DNA of 64,000 nt. Origin: Microthyrium microscopicum (lineage: Eukaryota; Ascomycota; Dothideomycetes; Microthyriales; Microthyriaceae). The number at the start of each line of letters is the position of its first letter. The stretch's first letter is position 1. The translations under genes were made by a program, and so were the position numbers. Shown here one piece after another: positions 1 through 12,282 of this stretch. The stretch lies in contig MU004238.1 in assembly GCA_010405405.1 (NCBI GenBank), positions 816,233 through 880,232 on the forward strand, read 5' to 3'. The notes beneath the pieces were generated by a model. It did no database searches. It worked only from the letters and a program-made list of their open reading frames with translations, and was not told the origin of the DNA.

Positions 1-245
1 CTTAGCGATGAGCTTTTTGTTCCCAGGTAGATACACATGGCACGATACACCCTACTAGTCGATCACATAGCGTTCCCCAGGCTTTGGCATGTATGCCTAC
101 TAATAGTCATGAAGATACTAGGAACCATGACTCGTTTAGTATATCCCGTCGAGTATGAAGATATCACACGTTTGCCTCCTTACCGGTTCTGTATACAAAG
201 TGTTTCTACCCCATATTGCTTCCTTGGTAATGGTGATTATATATC

Positions 246-1742
246 TTGCGAAAATATAGTGGTTACTATTATCCATTCACGATGTGGTACGTTCCGCTAG
301 CTGTTCTCCTGAAATGGCCATTGCCAAATTATATCAATCCCGAGACCAGAGGCTCCGAGGTTTGGGCTGTCAGCTTCATCTTCCTGATACTTTCAACTAT
401 CTGTGTTGGTCTACGGCTCTACACAAGAGTCTTTGTGAGGAAATGGATAGGCCCAGACGACTTGCTTATCCTGATCGCCTATGTAAGTTTTGTAGCTCTC
501 GATCCGATATTAACTTGCTAACCTATTGCCCAGCTGTCAACAGTAGCGGTGACTGCATGTGTGGCCGTAGGAAATGCGCACTATGATTGGGATAGACATG
601 CCTACGATATACCAATTCCACTGTTTTCTTGTAAGTTGTACTATTCGAACATTCTGTATAAGAACTTACACCACTAACATCATCAGCATCCATCAAGATG
701 TTTTACATAACCAAGATCTTCTGGAGCATCGCCACATCTCTAGTCCGCCTCTCAGTCCTCTGTCTCTACTACCGTCTCATCAGCCGCTGCAATGCGCCCG
801 CCCGATACATCTACACCCTCCACGCCATGACATTCGTCACCATCGCTCTCCTCATATGCTACCTCTTCGTCAACATCTTCCCCTGCAAGTCCGTCCCCCC
901 TCCAATCCCTCTTCAAATTGACAATCACTGACACCACCCATAGCCCAATATCCCTGTACTGGTCCTGGCCCCCCACAGCCGACAGCAACTGCATCAACGA
1001 CGGAACCTGGATGATGGCCACCGCAATAATCAACACCCTCTCCGAAGCAATCATCGCCCTCCTCCCCATCCTCGCCGTCTACCGCTTACGCGTCGCGCCC
1101 CACCAGCGTTGGAGTATCATCGGTCTCCTATCTCTCGGTTTCTTCGTCGCAGTTGCCGGCGCATTCCGCACATTCTACATCTGGAAGACGGTCACAACGT
1201 ACGACATGTCCTGGTGGGCCGCGCCTCATTGGATATGCTCGGAAGTCGAAATCAACATGGCGTTGATTTCTGCGTGCGCGGCACCGCTGAAGCCGGTGAT
1301 TACGAGGATATTGAAGAAGAGGAGATCGAGTTTTTTGCCATTTGCGCATACGAGTAGGCTTGCGACGAGGAGTAGCTATAGTACGTTGTCGAGGCTTTCG
1401 CAGAAGTCGGCGAAGGATGCGAAGAGGGGGGATAGTTGGACTAATAGTACACCGCCGAGCTATACAAACATTGATCTTGAAGGTATTGACAGGCACGATG
1501 GGCTTGGGTATTCAGTGAAGATTACGGGCCCGCCACGACCTGAACGTACTGGAAAATTGCGAAAGCGATTCCGGCCGGTCAAGTTGAGTATTCCGTTGAA
1601 GACGGCGAGTGTTTCGCGCAAGATGAGTCTTTCGAGTGCAGGCTCCTGGACGTTGGACCGCAGACAGGATGTTTTTGCAGAGACGACGATTAGCATTAGT
1701 GAGAGCTGGGAAAGGGAGAACGCAAGGCAAGGGACGAGATGA
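246..1742 (+). CDS. Rhodopsin-domain (SAT4/PTH11-like) integral membrane protein
   Basis: Four exons join into 444 aa: 246-482, 534-630, 687-888 and 944-1742. The introns are GT-AG, of 51, 56 and 55 nt, and the first has a TGCTAAC branch-like site. The N-terminus shows the family pattern ETRG (about residue 33), a hydrophobic helix, GLRLYTR (about 55) and a GxDD motif (about 69-72). Further hydrophobic segments follow, giving about seven helices, with PISLYWSW and the C..DGTW stretch typical of fungal rhodopsin-domain proteins. The last ~170 residues are a Ser/Arg-rich cytoplasmic tail. A plasma-membrane protein is expected. Some relatives are receptors of the PTH11 type, but a ligand or role cannot be read here. 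The first Met at 246 is used; a Met at 282 is an alternative. The third donor (GTCCGT) is weak but restores the frame. Confidence 0.8.
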
Positions 1743-1870
1743 TTGTATGACTTGGTGAATGACCTGGGGGTTTAGGAGGAGTTGGGAGGCAATATTGTCG
1801 ATACCTTATTATGATATGATGAATTTACACAAAGCTCCATATGAAATATTTGGCAACTTTCGCTAAGGGA

Positions 1871-4623
1871 TCAATAAACAAAATATGCCTGACTCAACGG
1901 TAACGTCTCCGACGGCTCCGCCGTACACACTTCTCCATCTGCCTCGACAGTCTATCACGCGTTAGCAAAAGGTCTACTGCTACGAAAAATGTACTCACAT
2001 ATCGTTCCGGATCTACCTTCATCTTTGGCATAGCATCATTATACTTCATATCCTTCTTGCCCACCGTCCGACATCCCTTGACAGCCTCAATCCTCTTTCG
2101 CAGACCGTACGTCTCAATCACACCACTTGCGATACTCGCCTGACTCACAAATGTCACACTAGTACTCGGCACCAAAGGCGCAAACATAGGCCGCATAATC
2201 ACAGGCTCCACCGTCGGGATACTCGCGTTGGGATCACCCATCTGCGCATAACTCACCATACCGCTCTTGAGCACTAACTTCGGCTTAACACCGAAATTTG
2301 CTGGCGTCCACAGTACAAGATCAGCCAACTTGCCCACCTCTACACTGCCAAGCAGATGGCCCATACCCTGCGCCAGTGCCGGGTTGATGGTGTATTTGGA
2401 AATGTAGCGCTTCACCCGTGTGTTGTCTGCGTCAGAGCCAGCGTCTTCAGGCAGTGTGCCGCGTTGTACTTTGTTCTTGTGGGCAGTGTGCCAGGTACGT
2501 AGGATGACTTCGCCACAGCGGCCCATGGCTTGCGAGTCGGAGGACATCATGCTGATGGCACCGAGATCGTGCAGGACGTCTTCGGCGGCGATTGTCTCAG
2601 CGCGGATTCGGGATTCGGCAAAGGCGACGTCTTCGGGGATGTTGCGGGATAAGTGATGGCAAACCATTAACATGTCGAGATGCTCGTCCAACGTGTTGCG
2701 CGTGTATGGCCTTGTGGGATTGGTGCTGGATGGAAGGACGTTGGGGTGCTCGACGACGGAGATAATGTCCGGCGCGTGGCCACCACCTGCACCTTCAGTG
2801 TGATAGGTATGAATGGTACGGCCTTTGAAGGCATCGACGGTGGTTTCGACAAAGCCAGATTCGTTCAGGGTGTCGGTATGGATTAGGCACTGGACGTCCA
2901 TTTCATCGCAGACGGTGAGACAGGCGTCAATTGCAGCTGGAGTAGTGCCCCAATCTTCGTGGAGTTTGAGACCGACGACACCGGCTTCAACTTGCTCTCT
3001 GAGTGGCACTGGTGACGAGTCGTTGCCTTTGCCTGTGATACCATAGTTGACTGGTAGTTCGTCAATTGCCTGAAGCATTTGACGAATGTGTGTTGCGCCA
3101 GGAGTGCATGTAGTAGCGCATGTTCCAGTACTATATCTCGTCAGCTGTTGGAACACATATACGGAACAATACTCACCTTGGACCCGTTCCTCCACCCAAC
3201 ATCGTAGTAACACCAGAAGCAATCGACTCGTACGCCTGCTGCGGACAAATAAAATGAATATGCGAATCCAGCCCACCAGCCGTAAGAATCAGCTTCTCGC
3301 CTGCAACCACATCCGTACACGATCCAACCACCAAATTAGGATTGACTCCATCCATGACATCTGGATTACCAGCTTTGCCTATACCCACAATCATGCCATG
3401 CTTGATACCGACATCTGCCTTGTAGATGCCCGACCAGTCAATGATCAACGCATTCGTTATGACCGTATCTAGCGTCTCCTTATCTGATCGTCCACTCGCC
3501 TGTCCCATGCCCTCACGTAGCGTCTTTCCACCACCAAACGAGCACTCATCGCCATATCGCGTATAGTCCTTTTCGACACGAATCCACAGATCCGTCGCCG
3601 CTAATCGTATCAGATCTCCAGTCGTTGGTCCAAACATACTGGCGTATGCTTCACGACTCATAGTTGCTGCCTCTATAAGTACCGAATCGCTGGCTGGCTC
3701 TGGTACATGCGCAAAGCCCATTTGTGCTGCGCGCTCCGCAAAGTTCTCAATGGCTAGGTCGATGGGCCCGTTGGCCAAAGTGTTGCCGCCCCGCACGACT
3801 TGGTGGCCTGCAATTTGAACTAACGTAACTGTCTTTGCATCACCAGGCTCGAAACGCACTGACGTGCCTGCCGCAATATCTAGTCTGAAACCGCGCGCAC
3901 GCACACGATCAAAGGCTAATTGGCCATTCGTCTCGGCAAATGGATAATGTGAGCCAACTTGGATCGGCCTGTCACCGCGACTTGTGACTTTGAGTGTTAT
4001 GCGCTTCCGGCCTGGATTGAGCTCTACACGCTGATTCTTGACCACGACGAGCGCACCAGGGCGAGCTTCCGATGCGAAAGCGGCGGCATCGACAGCTGGA
4101 AAGACGGAGGCGTCGGGAATAGGAAGGAAGCTGCCGTAGAGAGCCTTGGAGAGATCGCCATCATCTGTACTGACGGGGTGATGGACAGTGACGAGATAGG
4201 TTCCGGTGGGGAAGGTGCCTTCGATTTGTAGCTCTGTAAGCGAATGGACTACGGCGGGCAGGACATGGCGGCGACCAAGCATGGTCTTGCCAATGGACAT
4301 GAGGTCGGCGACTGTATGGTTGCCATCGCGGACAAGCTGGAAGCGTTAGAGTTGCGATTTATACTGGATGCTAGTAGTACTTCTTGGAGATTGTTGGCTA
4401 TTAGCGCCTAGTGAATACAATGTTAGTCCAGAGAGCTTGATTTATGACTTTCACAACTTACAGAAGCTTCAGCATGATTTAGTCTCACGCCTCGAGCCAG
4501 TCGGCGCTGAGCAAGCAGGCCGAGCTGGGTAATGACCAGCTTGTCGAGCTGTATGAGTTAGTATAGAGCCACATATCCGAAGCTATAGACGGAACAACCG
4601 ACTTCTTTTGGTTCGAGCTGCAT
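1871..4623 (-). CDS. URE1: Urease, single-chain nickel enzyme (urea to ammonia and carbamate)
   Basis: Six exons give 835 aa, the usual length of a fungal fused gamma-beta-alpha urease: 4603-4623, 4462-4548, 4381-4407, 3177-4336, 1999-3130 and 1871-1951. The introns are 54, 54, 44, 46 and 47 nt. The gamma part (residues 1 to about 100) contains [14 protein letters not shown]. The beta part includes [10 protein letters not shown]. The alpha part has the HIH nickel ligands (about 404-406), GGTGPSTGT, the GLKLHEDWG lysine that is carbamylated (about 487), [10 protein letters not shown], the mobile-flap CHH, and SSDSQAMGR with the nickel-binding Asp. All catalytic residues look intact. The first donor (GTCGGT after the short MQLEPKE exon) is non-ideal but is the only one that keeps the frame. 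Activation needs accessory proteins not encoded here. Upstream GATA and CCAAT motifs suggest nitrogen control. Confidence 0.95.
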
Positions 4624-5440
4624 GGTGTCACTCTTCAGAACTCAATTGATCACAAGAGAGTTTGAATATCTGTGTTGAAAGAGTAAATATGGGCAGCGGT
4701 TCAAAGGAAGATCTCAAGGTGGAGTTGAAGCTGGCCCCTGCCAAAACCAACCCCCGCTCAGAAATGCACCGCGATAAGGCTGCATTTGCCAATGGTCCGA
4801 TAGCGCAGGATGGGCTAATTTAGTGGCTCGTGTATGGTTTGAAGCTGTGTTTACACTGAAAGGCGTATATTCTACTCGCTAAAGGTTGTAATGGATGCCT
4901 CATAAGTATGCGATTGGCGACTGAACTACTTCTTATCTTCTTTTGCTCCAGTTTGTTGGACAGTACGATCCATTTCATGCAAGCACTGTGTGAAAAGCTT
5001 GATAGACGCCGCTGCATGCTGCACGCCTACTCATTGTCGCAATATCCAAACTAGGAAAGATGTAAACATTGCATTCAAGCGCGACAAGTACATACATTGC
5101 TCGCTTTGGGTCTATCGCGATACCATCAATATCATCTTCTCCTAGTCAATCGTAAAATATATCCAGAAGGAACAAAAAGGGGAATAATGAAGAACCTGGG
5201 AATAATAAGAGCATAAAACCGGAATTTCAGCACAAAACAATAAGCCGCCTCCCATTATCACCAACGCCAGCCTTGGGAATCGATATGAACAATGACAAGA
5301 GACTCCCATCTTGAAACAAACAAGAAATGTTACAAACCGCCAATATACCAACTTGCACATAAAAGTACAGTTGCCAGCTAGTAGTAGCAGAAGATGTCAA
5401 ACTCCTTATATATTCTTTATACCACCGACCAGATCCCATT
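4624..5440. other. Intergenic between the urease start and the HMG gene stop
   Basis: This stretch holds the urease promoter on its left and the 3' flank of the HMG-box gene on its right. Apart from the GATA/CCAAT cluster I see no gene; the short open frames here lack any family signature. Confidence 0.6.
4772..4803 (-). promoter_or_regulatory. Candidate GATA-factor sites and CCAAT box upstream of urease
   Basis: Two HGATAR matches, CGATAA at 4772-4777 and CGATAG at 4798-4803, flank a CCAAT at 4789-4793, about 150-180 bp upstream of the urease start. AreA/NIT2 GATA factors are known to control nitrogen-scavenging genes in ascomycetes. That they act on this promoter is an inference; such short motifs also occur by chance. 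Confidence 0.35.
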
Positions 5441-6778
5441 CTACTCTTTCTTGGATCTCTTCTTCTTCTCTTTGCCTTCTTTGACGGGTTTGGCATCGAC
5501 TGCAGGCTTAGCATCTGGCTCCTCAGCATCAGCACCCTTTGCCTTACGAGACTTCTTCTTCTTTGGTTGCTCATCTGCCTTTGCCTCGTTCGATGTTGCC
5601 TTGCGCTTGCCACTGCCGGTATTACTGGATGATGGCACAACTGGCTCAGAGCCTGGCAAAGGCACAGCGGAGGCTGTTGGCCGTTGAAGAAGCTGTGCTG
5701 AAGGGCTTGGACTGCTCTGAGTCTGTGGCTTTGCGGTCGTTGTAGTGGTCTTCTTTGGCTTTGCAGCTTTGGCGGCTTTCGCGGATTTGACAGGAGGGGC
5801 GGTGGTAGCCTCATCATCCGAAGAGTCACTGTCGTCATCATCGTCTGCTACAGCACCAGCAATGGCGTCTTCGGGTTCTTCATGAGCTTCGTCGTCTTCT
5901 TCGGGTGCGGCAGCTTGGCCAAGTGTATCGCGGTAGACCTGAAGTTCAGCGCGATAAGCATCGGCATTCTTTTCGTAGACTTGTTTCCAGTTCTGCTGAT
6001 GGATTAGAACAAGCGCGTCAACAACCATGGGTCAGTACTTACGTGTCGCTCTCCATCTGGCATTTCCTTCCAGCGCTTCAAGATTTCTTCGCTTATTTGG
6101 TTCGCTGAGGGAACAAGATGCTGATTCTCAAAATCCGCCTTTACAACTGGCCTCGCGCTCTTCGCGTACAAAAAGTAGGCAGTCAATGGCCGTTTTGGCG
6201 CGTTAGGATCGCGCGCTTTACGCTGCTTAGTTGGCTTGCGTTTCTTGTCGGTCGATTCGTGTAATGTGCTGGTCAAAGGATTGCTCGAGTTGGTTCCAAA
6301 AAGATTTGACATGGCGCTTATGTCCAGCGCCGGAGGAAGACCAGTCATCTCTGCTCCAACCCATTTGTTAGTGTGTTGGATGTAACTACGACTGAATTCG
6401 TTGATGGCGGAAGATATGTTGGAAAGACCTGTGACGAGCTATAAAGCAGAGTAAGCATTGCGCTGATAGAAGATGTGTTGACGCGTATAAGTGGCAGATC
6501 ATAACAGAAGCGCATTGGGGGACAAGACACGAGTCCTCATATGATCGGGATGGTGCAGGTATGGGAAGAAAATGAGAGAGCCGGAGTAGCAGAAAACGCG
6601 TATTGATGGTCACAATCTGCATTGACGCGACAAGTAAAAACTTCAGAACAGAATACGCGATACATACCTGTTCTCTAGTACGAAGCAATTCGTCCACGTT
6701 GATGGTGATAGTTTGGGGCGCAGGAGCTGGTTCAGCTCGAGGCTCTGCGGCCTTGGAACTAGTTGGTTTGGCGGCCAT
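5441..6778 (-). CDS. HMG-box chromatin protein
   Basis: Three exons (6668-6778, 6043-6438, 5441-5995) give about 353 aa. Intron 1 is long for this window (229 nt); intron 2 is 47 nt and ends in a CAGCAG, so one Gln is optional. An N-terminal helical segment is followed by a basic run and then an HMG box from about residue 95 to 190: DPNAPKRPLTAYFLYAKSAR, then ISEEILKRWKEMPDGERHQN and WKQVYEKNADAYRAEL. The box spans the second intron. The C-terminus has an acidic stretch (EEDDEAHEE and a DDDDDSDSSDDE run) and a long Lys/Ala-rich tail ending in KEKKKRSKKE, as in chromatin-architectural HMGB-type proteins. Nuclear DNA binding is expected. It may be a Nhp10-like remodeller subunit, which the sequence alone does not settle. 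The start is the ATG before AAKPTSS; frames upstream of it look like 5' UTR. Confidence 0.82.
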
Positions 6779-7666
6779 TTTGCGCGGAGTGGATTGATTT
6801 GGTTTGTAGAACTCAAAAGTGGTGGTGAGTGCTGGTAGAGGGACTGATGAGGCTACGATAGTGGGTTGTGATGGCGGTTTGCGCAGGGAGGATGGGGGAG
6901 TGGATGAGTAGAGGCCAGTGGAGGTGTTCAGGGAGGGAGAAGGAAGCAGCGTCGCTAAATCAGAGAGGCTGGGGGGCATTTTTGTGGTTGCAAAGGGATG
7001 GAGGGCAGCGAACATCACTGGGCGGGCCTTTGTTTTTGCTGGCGCGGGACCTGAGCGAGCCTGCTCCTTCTCTTGGTTTGGTGAGGGATTGGCGGTAGTT
7101 CGGCAACGGCGAGCACCTAACGTAAGCTGCACTGTGGTTTGGTGGTCGAGCTGCCCAACGAGAGAGCTCTGTGGACCACACACAAGGATTGTGGAATTGA
7201 CGCTAAAGGGGCCCCGGATGCCCACTAAAACCTCCGCTTTGGGTACACACACGCCGCAGATAAGGTGCTAAACCGTCCTTTGAGCGACGATTACTGGTTG
7301 CCGGGTTTCAAACGGGGAGTAGGTGGTGTGGTGATACGGAGAAAAGCGGTGGACCTCCGCTAAAGTTTTGGAGGTTGTTTTGAGCCTCACAGTGCAGTCA
7401 GCGCAAGCTTGGATTTAGTGAGAAAAATAATTAGGTGTCAAGGTTTATCAGTGGCTCTTTCCACTGTTTCGCTCTTTGAACTGGGCTCCTGTTTCCTCGC
7501 TGTTCAGTACGCACCTTCCTTGATAGGCCTATCATCCCCACTGCCTTTATTGGCTTCTTCCAGCGTTATTGCCTCACTATCTCACTCTATCGTAGCCATC
7601 AACTGCTAGCGGTTCAAGGATTTTTGCTAATTGCTATACTTTCTTCCCCAAAAATATATCTCCAAC
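6779..7666. other. Intergenic, shared upstream/downstream region
   Basis: This is the promoter and 5' leader of the HMG gene plus the 3' flank of the DUF6594 gene. Open frames on both strands here have no recognisable domain and I call none of them. Confidence 0.55.
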
Positions 7667-8721
7667 TCAATTCGAACCACTCAAATTCCCACTAACAAAT
7701 ACCACAAGCACTGCTGCGTACCTTGGAAGCCAGTTAGCCAGGACATATTTGATCGATATGCTACTCACGCTGCTGTCGCGGCAAATATTTCTGACCGTTT
7801 AGCCGTTGTAAGAAGACCAACACTGCCCGCAAACACTACCATGAAGACCGCGACCAAAGCTATTTTCGTTGCTGGCCTAGAGACTATATGCAGACTGATG
7901 ATTGCCACGAGTAGAAGGATCACAGCCATCGCGATACTGATGATACTGACGACACGAGTTATACGTTTTTCAGATATGTATACTGTATCATCTGTTCTTC
8001 GACCAGACTACGATGATGGTCAGTTATTTATGCACTGCAAAGTACTGCTCAACGAGCTGTGAGTATGACATACCGTGAAAAGTACGGGCAGGTAGTGGTG
8101 CATAAATTGGGTCAATCGATCTTGCTCTCCGGGGTGATTCAGAAGTACCAGATCATCATTGCTAGAATACATATCCTGACTGCTTCCAGTGAGGATCGAG
8201 TATTCGTTATTTTGGTCGTCTTTACGATATAGAGCATGTCTGATAGCTTCGAATGTTCGTTTTGGTGGTGGTTTGATGGACGCCATTGTGCTCTCGAAAA
8301 GCAGCGCTTCCCCTATTACACATAAGACTGATGTTCAGTTACGCATAAATATCAACTCACGATACTCTTTTAGTTTTACTCGAATGTCCTTGGCCAAGTC
8401 GACCCTCTCTTGCTGCTTCGCATCTCCCGCCTTTGCCATTTCTTGCGACTTGAGCCAGCTCATAGCACATCCTTTCATCTCTCGGCCGGCTTTTATAGAT
8501 CTATCTTCTTCATCAAAACTTTCTTGTTTCTTCTTCAGCTCAGCTAATTCGCTTTGGAGATATAGAAGATTGCGGACCGCTAGATCGTCGAACCTTCTGA
8601 AGACCAGCGTCGTTCGATCATGGTCGCTTGTGATGAACCTCGTCAAAGAAGGATAGCCATGTAGAGTTTGGATTTCGAGTTTTCCGGCGTCTGACTCTAT
8701 ATCCGTATTCTTTCTGCCCAT
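7667..8721 (-). CDS. DUF6594 membrane protein
   Basis: Four exons (8361-8721, 8074-8312, 7769-8007, 7667-7721) give 297 aa; the introns are 48, 66 and 47 nt, all GT-AG, with phases agreeing at each junction. The N-terminal half has the family hallmark GYPSLTRFITSDHD followed by the FRRFDDLAVRNLLYLQSEL helix and a charged coiled-coil-like stretch. The C-terminal third holds hydrophobic segments (around SIISIAMAVILLLVAIISL, then VAVFMVVFAGSVGLL, then YAAVLVVFVSGNL), so it should be anchored in a membrane by its C-terminus. The family is widespread in filamentous ascomycetes and has no established biochemical role; none is proposed. Open frames on the opposite strand over these exons are shadows. 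Confidence 0.82.
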
Positions 8722-9119
8722 AGAGTGAATTGCGATATGACAATACCTACTGGAGACAGTCTACAAACACAGACATCAGCCTGGTAGCTATGGATGTCTA
8801 AGAACTGTGATAGTTGGAGATGGGCAGAAGCTGACGACAACAGCTGGCCGCAATTGGACAATGAACAGTGAGGCGCATTCTAAGGCACTCGAGTATAAAT
8901 ACTCCGCCCCTCTCCTTCTTCACTGATTAGAACATACGCATTATTCTCCAGCTTCGCCAAGAATCTATTTCTCTCCATTTCGATTCGGTTCTACGTGTAT
9001 TACAAAATATTTCATTCACGTTACCAATACCACAAGACTACACTATGTCGCAGCTCTTCCTGTCCATACATTGACGACGATGAGCCACTGACAGATCCTG
9101 CTGCCCAAGCCGCTGCGCA
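8722..9119. promoter_or_regulatory. Divergent promoter region with TATA box at 8894
   Basis: It separates the DUF6594 gene (leftward) from the Est1/retropepsin-like gene (rightward). TATAAATA lies at 8894-8901, about 225 bp upstream of the rightward ATG, followed by pyrimidine-rich leader sequence. Assignment to the rightward gene is an inference. Confidence 0.45.
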
Positions 9120-11963
9120 ATGGAAAGGATCGAATACCGAATGGCTCAGATCACCGCCAACAGAGAAAGTCCCTCCTCCGGCAACATACCCTTTACCTGG
9201 AGATGTGCTTTGTGCAATCTAAAAAGTTCCCAGTCGGACGAGGATAGCTTCCGGCGCCATATCGACGTGATACATTATGACGAAGTTGAGCTACGGTCTA
9301 GTCGCTCGACTGAGGAGTTGAATGCGTGGCGTAAAGAACTACTCGACCAAGGAATTCCTAATCAGTGAGTTTCAAATTCCAGGACCCATTTGATGACACA
9401 CACCTACATGGAACACAGATCGCTAATAACATCTTCAGTGTGCACGAGGCCATAGCACGGGCACCAGGAGTTGCTCCTCCAGTCAAGACCGCTTCTTTTG
9501 GGTCAGATTTTCAGAAACTCACGGTTGGAATAGAAGATGTAGCAGAGAAGGTACCCAGCCTTTCCTCTCAACCGAAAGCCAGGAGAGACGGCCGAGAGCA
9601 GTTGGCTACTGAAGTGCGAAGTATGTACGTACCTTCCGGATACTTATGAGCTCTTTAAGGTTATACAATAACTAATGGTTTTTGAAGCTATAATGGTCTC
9701 ACAGCTCTTGAATCTCGTTGTATAAAACTAGATCAGGAGCTGACTACATGCTCAGAGAAAGGCCCAATACCCCCTGATGTGTGGAGGGCACTAATAGTAA
9801 TCCATCGTGCTCTTCTAAACGAGCATCACGACTTCTTTCTTGCTAGTAAGTTCTATCTTATCTCTGCTAATAGTTTGGCAATATCTATTGCTATGCTAAG
9901 TATGATGAAGTGCTTCTAGAGGTAACTTCTTCAGACTTGCAATAGACCAACGACATATTCAGAAGGATTTTTCTTCGTACTTACTATTCCAGGTCAACAC
10001 CCTTCAGCAACTCCGCCATTTCACAGACTTGCAGTCAAATATAACATGCCGGCGAGGATGTGGAAACACGGTGAGAATAGCCCACGTAAAACTTCTTCTC
10101 GTTCAAAGCAGTAAAACTAACATATTAGGTACCTAGGTATTCATAGTTTTCTTAAACTGCTCAGGCATCAACTCCCCGCCTCTTTAGAGTTTATGATTTC
10201 GTTCATCTATCTAGCGCATCAGATGATGTCTTTACTCCTTGAGACCGTCCCTGCGTTTGGAGACACATGGATCGAGTGCCTTGGCGACGTCTCGAGATAC
10301 CGCATGGCTATAGAAGAAGACGACCCTAGAGATCGACAGACATGGTCAAATGTTGCCAAGTACTGGTATCCTAAAGCTGCAGATCGAATACCAGATAATG
10401 CACGAGCCAGACGACTACACCATTCTTTGTTTATGATAGCTCGTGCAGATGCTCTACAGCAAGCATTCGTATATTCTGAGGTGGACCGTTGCTTCCAAGC
10501 GCGAAACAGCCTCCTATGCCTCCCCAGGGAAGGCGATCATCGCCCATCGATTTTGAAGAGACCGCAGCCAAAAGGTCTCCCAATTCAGTTTCATTCCACA
10601 ACAAAGCACACAGTCATTATGACGAAATACGATACCGGAACGGCTGCAAACCACATGACACTAGCACAAGCGACTGAGCTAGGTTTACATGTCGACAGCA
10701 ATCCAAATATCAATTGCAGATTCAAGCTCGCCAACGGCAAAATCATCGAGTCCATAGGGCAGACCTCGACTGAAGTGTCCTTCGCAAATGGACCCAACCA
10801 AGCTGGAAGAATGACATGTCATTTCAACGTCTTCAAGAGTCTGGCAGTCCCAGTGTTGATCGGCAAGAAGTTCTTGGAGGCGACCAAAACGCTGTCCAAA
10901 TACCGATCCAGATTGGTCGACTTGCCCAGACGGATGCTCCGCTCCCTCAGAGTTTGTGCTGTCGGTGATGTCGAAAATGAAGTAGTCTGCGTCATCAACG
11001 GTATAGAAGTTCGTGCAAGCGCAGACACTGGATCGGAGATTCCATTGATGAGAGGCGATTACGCGCGTTCTCGTGGAATTTACTCACCTCATGGGGTAGA
11101 AGAAATCCAATTCGCGGACGGAAGTATAGGTTATACCTCAGGAACTGCCAATGTCACGATTTCTATGGAACATGAGTCTGGAAATTCCTCGATAGATTTG
11201 CGAACGACTTTCCATATCTTTGAAGACCTGAGCATGAACGTTTTGTTGGATGAGTACCTGGTTGACCAGCTGGAAATCTTCCAGCTCAAGGCCCATAGGT
11301 TCCTGGCTGGAATAGAGAGGCTTTTCGAAAGCCTTTGTCCGGTTATATGGCTGCGAAGTGTGGAAAAAACCATCCTAGATATCCCTGATCGACTGTCCAG
11401 GCTCGCTGGAGGACTGAGAGATCGTATGGGCTTCGCGAACGGGAACCAAATACTGCCGCAATCCAGTATGCATAATCCTTACATTGTGGATAACATCGGA
11501 GCTTGACTAACTGAACTTTCCAGATCATAACATTGCGCCAGAAATCACTGAAATGGAGCTTATTCACCAGTTGAATGCGCTCAATCAGCAAGAAAGTACT
11601 AGTAGAGCTGCATTTCAACAGCAAATCAGTAACTTACCACCGGATATGCAGAGCATGGCGACGCAAGCGGAACACACGCGGCGAGCCAACTTCAAGATGA
11701 AACGAAACGACATGATCCGTTCTGTTCAGGCCATAGAGATTACGCTTCTCAAGCGGTTGAATATGCTCGACCAGCAAGAAACTGCTAGCAGAGCTGCTAG
11801 TGACCAAAGCATCGGCAATCTGACAGCAGGATTACAAGCAGCGGCAAGGCAAGCTGAAATGACCCGGCAGGCTGATTACGATCAAAAAAGAAACGATCTG
11901 ATCAATTCCATTCAAGTTTTGCAGCTTAGCCAGTCTTCAATTCCTGGCTTGATCGATCCATAG
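9120..11963 (+). CDS. Est1-type domain protein fused to tandem retropepsin-like domains
   Basis: Six exons give 790 aa: 9120-9364, 9439-9620, 9705-9845, 9993-10070, 10137-11423 and 11524-11963. Order of parts: a single C2H2-like finger WRCALC..H....H (about residues 27-50); an Est1-type DNA/RNA-binding helical region (about 145-330) with FFLASQHPSA, YNMPARMWKHGIHSFLKLLR and ETVPAFGDTWIECLGD; then two retropepsin-like domains, each with a DTG triad (about D381 and D512) and later hydrophobic turns (VPVLIGKKFL; MNVLLDEYL); finally two internally similar coiled-coil repeats (LNALNQQE.TSRAA / LNMLDQQE.ASRAA). The exon 5/6 splice (GTATGG donor, GACTAAC branch) is inferred. The Est1 region stops short where relatives continue, so this looks like a fusion of a truncated host domain with transposon-type protease domains. 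Whether it cleaves anything is unknown. Confidence 0.7.
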
Positions 11964-12282
11964 CACTCTTCGTCCAATTTCATCTGTTGCTCTGAGACGA
12001 TGCCTCTGGTTCGGTTTCTTTCACACGTATTCACTTGCACGTCTTCACGAATGTGACGATATGTTTGTGGTGTTTTTGTTTGACTTCTCTCAGGTTATTG
12101 ATTTCTTAGTGGTCTTCCAACTTTTCCTTTAAGCATTGATTAGTATAGAGTTCAGCAATACCAACCTACTAGGGACTCATTGTCCAGCCAAATGAACAGG
12201 TCGCAATCCGCGCCATTTTAACGCCTAGCTTAGCTCTTACCCAAATAGGTCAAGTTATCCAGCCCAATCTTTGCTCTCACAA
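11964..12282. other. Convergent 3' intergenic
   Basis: It lies between the stops of two converging genes. I see no gene or structured element in it. Confidence 0.6.

Noticed and set aside
3086-3472. 128-aa plus-strand open frame
   Set aside because: Lies opposite intact urease coding sequence.
7631-8062. 143-aa plus-strand open frame
   Set aside because: Antisense shadow of the C-terminal exons of the DUF6594 gene, which splice consistently on the minus strand.
8189-8656. 155-aa plus-strand open frame
   Set aside because: Antisense to DUF6594 exons 1 and 2; no domain.
9897-9992. An upstream acceptor (CTAGAG) giving an SNFFRLAIDQ reading in the Est1-type gene
   Set aside because: The later acceptor at 9992 gives the conserved FFLASQHPSA reading and keeps frame with the next exon.
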